Source: Bog-473 sp963744935 (GTDB lineage Bacteria; Actinomycetota; Acidimicrobiia; Acidimicrobiales; RAAP-2). From it: DNA of 64,000 nucleotides. A program made the position numbers and the translations under genes. The stretch is from positions 1 through 64,000 of the forward strand of contig CAVUVM010000002.1 of assembly GCA_963744935.1 (NCBI GenBank), written 5' to 3'. Position 1 is the first letter of the stretch, and each line of letters begins with the position of its first letter. This document shows, in pieces, positions 61,023-64,000 of this stretch. The notes under the pieces were generated by a model, which was not told the origin of the DNA, made no database searches, and saw only the letters and a program-made list of their open reading frames with translations.

Positions 61023-62113
61023 CTGCACCGCAGAACCCGACGGGCGTCGCCGGGAATCCGGTGGGACAGCCCGTCCTCACCCCACTGACGGCCAGCGCCG
61101 TCTTCCTCGTCCTCACGATCGACGGCGGCGGCGAACCCGCGGTCCGGGATCTGCTGTCGGACCTGTCGGGCCTGAGCCGCACCGTCGGGTTCCGCGCGCC
61201 GCAAGGGGGGCTGGCCGTGGTGGCGGGCATCGGATCTGCCGCGTGGGGTCGCCTCTTCGCCGGTGCACGGCCCGCAGAGCTCCACCCGTTCCGTGCCCTC
61301 GACGGTGGCCGGCACCGGGCCGTGGCGACCCCGGGGGACCTGTTGTTCCACATCCGGGCCGCGACCATGGACGTGTGCTGGGAGGTCGCTTCCCTGGTGG
61401 TCGGGCGGCTCGACGGTGCCGCCAGCGTGGTCGACGAGGTTCACGGGTTCCGCTATTTCGACGAGCGCGACCTGCTGGGCTTCGTGGACGGGACCGAGAA
61501 CCCGACCGGATCCGCAGCCGAAGCGGCGGTGACCATTGGGGCCGAAGATCCCGCGTTCGCCGGGGGCAGCTACGTCATCGTCCAGAAGTATCGACACGAC
61601 ATGGAGTCCTGGAACGCGTTGAGCGTCGAGGAGCAGGAGAGGGCGATCGGGCGAGCGAAGCTCTCCAACGTCGAGATGGCCGACGACGTCAAGCCGTCCA
61701 ACTCTCACGTTGCGCTCAACACCATCATCGAACCCGACGGGACGCAGCGACAGATCCTGCGGGAGAACATGCCGTTTGGCGCAGTTGGGCGGGGGGAGTT
61801 CGGCACCTACTTCATCGGGTACTCGGCAACTCCCTCGGTGACCGAACTCATGCTCGAGCGCATGTTCCTCGGGGATCCGCCCGGCAATTACGACCGGATT
61901 CTCGATTTCTCCACCGCGGTGACCGGCAATTTGTTCTTCGTGCCCACCGCTGACTTCCTGGACGACCCGCCGCCCTCGCCGGGCAAGGCCGACGACGCCT
62001 CCTCCGTCGCGACCGGACAGACTGCTGTCGCCGGAGAAGCAGTCCCGACCGACTCTGGCGCTCGCACCGACGAGTCGCTGGGGATCGGCGGGCTCCGGGG
62101 CATGTCGTCGTAG
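61019..62113 (+). CDS. DyP-type peroxidase with encapsulin cargo tail
   Basis: 364 residues, haem peroxidase of the dye-decolourising family. The family motif GFVDGTENPTGS (catalytic Asp in GxxDG) is near 160, the haem-ligand His region KPSNSHVALNTIIEPDGTQR near 225, and the distal Arg in TELMLERMFLGDPPGNYDR. The C-terminus ends DESLGIGGLRGMSS, which matches the encapsulin-targeting peptide pattern LGIGSLR of DyP cargos. The preceding ~40 residues are a disordered linker. No encapsulin shell gene is in the window. The start overlaps the leader ORF. Confidence 0.93.
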   Translation: MTAPQNPTGVAGNPVGQPVLTPLTASAVFLVLTIDGGGEPAVRDLLSDLSGLSRTVGFRAPQGGLAVVAGIGSAAWGRLFAGARPAELHPFRALDGGRHRAVATPGDLLFHIRAATMDVCWEVASLVVGRLDGAASVVDEVHGFRYFDERDLLGFVDGTENPTGSAAEAAVTIGAEDPAFAGGSYVIVQKYRHDMESWNALSVEEQERAIGRAKLSNVEMADDVKPSNSHVALNTIIEPDGTQRQILRENMPFGAVGRGEFGTYFIGYSATPSVTELMLERMFLGDPPGNYDRILDFSTAVTGNLFFVPTADFLDDPPPSPGKADDASSVATGQTAVAGEAVPTDSGARTDESLGIGGLRGMSS

Positions 62114-62133
62114 GGAGTCCGGGGTACCCGTCC

Positions 62134-63141
62134 ATGAAGCAGATCCGCGTCCACGGTCCCAACGACGTGCGTCTCGACGACCTCCCATCGGAGGTCCCAG
62201 GGCCGCGTGACGCGCTGGTGCGGATCGCCGCCTGTGGGATCTGCGGCACCGATATCTCATTCGCCCATATGGGTGGCATCACCGGGAGGCCGATGGCGCT
62301 CGGCCATGAGATGGCAGGCGTCGTGGAGTGGGCGGGCGAGGAGGTCAACGACGTCGCCGCCGGCGACCGCGTTGTCGTCCACCCCGGCGACGACGAGCTC
62401 GGACGGCTGGGCAGCGGGGCGCCTGAAGGCGGCCTGACCCCGATGCTCCTGGTCCGGGAGGCAGCGAGCGGGCGGCGGCTGTTCGGGGTCCCCGACGCGA
62501 TGTCGCTCCGCGTGGCCGCCTTGACCGAGCCATTGGCGGTTGGGATACAGGCCGTGCGCCAGGCCGAGGTGAATCGCGGCGACAAGGTTGCAGTGTTCGG
62601 CTGTGGCCCGATCGGGCTGTTGTCTCTCGTCACTCTGGCGGACCTGGGCATCGATGACGTCGTGGCCGTCGACCTGAGCGCGGCACGGCGCGCGCTCGCA
62701 AAGGAGTTCGGCGCGGTCCACGTCCTCGATCCGACCGCGGTCGACGTGTGGGCTGAGTTGGCCCGCCTGCATGGCACGGCGCCGTTCATGCTCGGCCCGA
62801 CGCCGGCCACCGACGCCTTCATTGAGGCATCGGGGTCGGACCGCGTGCTCTCCGAGATTCTCGAGCACGGGCGCGACGGCGGTCGTATGTCAGTGGTGGC
62901 CCTGCACTATCAGCCGGTGCCGACCAACTACGCCATCGTGCTCATGAAGCAGTTCACCATCCGCGGCTCCTTCGAGTATCCGCCCCGATTCGAGGACGCG
63001 ATCGACCTGCTCGCCAAGCGCGATCTTTCGCGCCTTATCACGCACACCCTGCCGCTCGAGGAGTTCGGACGCGGCCTTGCCATGCTCGAAGGCTCCAAGG
63101 ATTGCGGGAAGGTCATGATCACGATGGGCGATGACCGGTGA
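62134..63141 (+). CDS. Zinc-binding alcohol dehydrogenase, MDR superfamily
   Basis: 335 residues. Catalytic zinc ligands in IAACGICGTDISFAHMGG and ALGHEMAGVVEWAGE; Rossmann fold VAVFGCGPIGLLSLVTLADL near 150. The four-Cys structural zinc loop of many members is absent. Substrates of the family include sorbitol and threonine; this one is unknown. It overlaps the downstream SDR gene by 4 bases (GTGA), so the two dehydrogenases likely act on one pathway. Confidence 0.92.
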   Translation: MKQIRVHGPNDVRLDDLPSEVPGPRDALVRIAACGICGTDISFAHMGGITGRPMALGHEMAGVVEWAGEEVNDVAAGDRVVVHPGDDELGRLGSGAPEGGLTPMLLVREAASGRRLFGVPDAMSLRVAALTEPLAVGIQAVRQAEVNRGDKVAVFGCGPIGLLSLVTLADLGIDDVVAVDLSAARRALAKEFGAVHVLDPTAVDVWAELARLHGTAPFMLGPTPATDAFIEASGSDRVLSEILEHGRDGGRMSVVALHYQPVPTNYAIVLMKQFTIRGSFEYPPRFEDAIDLLAKRDLSRLITHTLPLEEFGRGLAMLEGSKDCGKVMITMGDDR

Positions 63142-63887
63142 GCAACGGGTTGCACTTCGATTTCGGCGGGACCTCGGTGCTCGTCACCGGGGGCACGAGT
63201 GGCATCGGCCACGCCATCGCCACCGCGTTCGTCAACGCGGGCGCCGCCGTCACCGTCACCGGCACGCGGGAATCGGCGACCCAGTACGACCGCGACTTGT
63301 CTGCCTTCACGTTCCGCTCGCTCGAGGTGCGCGATCACGAAGGGGTCGACGCCGTTGCGGAGGGCCTCGATCGTCTTGACGTGCTCGTCAACAACGCGGG
63401 CGCGAACTTTCCCGATGGGCGCGACGAGTGGGACCCGGACGGCTTTGCCGCCGCGCTGGACCTCAACGTCGAAGGTGCCATGCGGCTGACCACCCGGCTC
63501 CGCCCGGCTCTGGCCGCCAGCTCGATGACAGGGGGCGCCAGCGTGGTGAACCTGGTCTCGATGACAGCCTTCCGTTCGACCACCATCGTGCCGGGGTACT
63601 CGGCCGCCAAGGCCGCCCTCCTCGCCCTCACGCGCAACCTCGCCGTGCACTGGGCCGGCGACGGGATCAGGGTGAACGCGGTGGCGCCCGGCCTGATCGA
63701 CACGCCCATGACGGCCCCGATGAAGGCGCTCCCCGAATTGCTCGACGCAGAGATCGGCAAAGGCGTCTTGCCCCGCATGGGGACGCCAGAGGAGGTAGCG
63801 GCGGCCGTCCTCTTCCTCTCCTGTGACGCGTCGGCCTTCACCACCGGATCCGTCCTCGCCGTCGACGGCGGCTACCTCGCCCGCTGA
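63138..63887 (+). CDS. Short-chain dehydrogenase/reductase
   Basis: 249 residues from GTG 63138. NAD(P) motif VLVTGGTSGIGHAIATAF, VLVNNAGANFPDG, catalytic Ser in NLVSMTAFRSTTIVPGYSAA and the YxxxK in the same segment (PGYSAAKAALLALTR), then NAVAPGLIDTPM. The C-terminus ends TTGSVLAVDGGYLAR. It has the whole SDR fold. It follows the alcohol dehydrogenase by overlap and precedes another gene at the window edge. Confidence 0.95.
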   Translation: MSNGLHFDFGGTSVLVTGGTSGIGHAIATAFVNAGAAVTVTGTRESATQYDRDLSAFTFRSLEVRDHEGVDAVAEGLDRLDVLVNNAGANFPDGRDEWDPDGFAAALDLNVEGAMRLTTRLRPALAASSMTGGASVVNLVSMTAFRSTTIVPGYSAAKAALLALTRNLAVHWAGDGIRVNAVAPGLIDTPMTAPMKALPELLDAEIGKGVLPRMGTPEEVAAAVLFLSCDASAFTTGSVLAVDGGYLAR

Positions 63888-63909
63888 GCGGCGGCGCAGC
63901 TCTCCGGGC

Positions 63910-64000
63910 GTGACGATGGCCGAGGTGATTCGCATCGACGACCTGGGCGCCCCGGTGCTCAACGAGATGCAGCGGATGGGGATCGAGTACGGCGAGTCCA
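63910..64000 (+). CDS. Partial hypothetical gene, cut by the window end
   Basis: From GTG 63910 (ATG 63916 is an alternative) in the same direction as the preceding dehydrogenases, 22 bases after the SDR stop: MAEVIRIDDLGAPVLNEMQR, then MGIEYGES at the edge. Too short to assign. Confidence 0.55.
   Translation, partial: MTMAEVIRIDDLGAPVLNEMQRMGIEYGES

Noticed and set aside
63910..64000. Encapsulin shell gene after the DyP peroxidase
   Set aside because: The partial gene at the window edge does not look like an encapsulin start, and two dehydrogenases separate it from the peroxidase.

Overview
The window is 64 kb of GC-rich bacterial chromosome, and its gene families point to Actinomycetota. 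Supporting signs are frequent GTG starts, many 4-bp ATGA/GTGA gene overlaps, universal stress proteins, a LuxR-type regulator, glycine-rich exported proteins, two sites resembling the mycobacterial DevR/DosR box, a DyP peroxidase with an encapsulin cargo tail, and actinobacterial IS families. A deep branch such as Acidimicrobiia is plausible, but I could not test it. No rRNA, intact tRNA or CRISPR array was seen.

Layout. 0-3.4 kb holds a broken universal stress protein gene, a decayed transposase and an intact IS5-type element. 3.6-6.3 kb encodes membrane proteins leading into cytochrome oxidase subunits III and IV. 6.8-13.2 kb is a chaperone operon, dnaK-grpE-dnaJ(CbpA type)-cbpM-clpB. 13.4-20.3 kb has a LuxR regulator, an unknown zinc-ribbon/membrane pair, a GNAT-AAA+ fusion and a sulfatase. 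20.9-34 kb is a molybdenum block: a MOSC-reductase-ferredoxin fusion, an FNR-type reductase, two sulfite-oxidase-family enzymes with different electron partners, cofactor synthesis (moeA, mogA/moaB, moaE, moaA, moaD, moaC), modA and a fused modBC transporter, and a TOBE-HTH regulator. 34.4-37.1 kb holds an IS3 remnant, an aldo/keto reductase and a metallo-hydrolase remnant. 37-46.9 kb encodes a diguanylate cyclase, a stress-protein/acetyltransferase/deacetylase cluster, a DrrAB-type exporter and a MacB/LolCDE-type exporter with a small peptide gene. 47-54.8 kb has secreted and membrane proteins, a ClC channel and a gutted permease. 56-60 kb holds a Crp-type regulator and a cold-adaptation set (CspA; DEAD-box helicase, second Csp, fatty-acid desaturase). 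60.9-64 kb has a DyP peroxidase, an alcohol dehydrogenase and a short-chain dehydrogenase.

Cross-cutting structure. Three dispersed sites (6.6, 20.6 and 55.06 kb) carry the same RNA-gene 3' end (T-arm plus acceptor, best fit tmRNA or tRNA-Ala) followed by an inverted repeat. Each has a different short direct repeat beside it. They look like integration scars and divide the window into segments of 14.0 and 34.5 kb.

Several genes are interrupted by single-base frameshifts, often in G or C runs. This suggests either real decay or residual sequencing indels. Functionally the window is dominated by stress physiology (chaperones, stress proteins, cold shock, peroxidase, protein acetylation) and by molybdenum enzyme biology.
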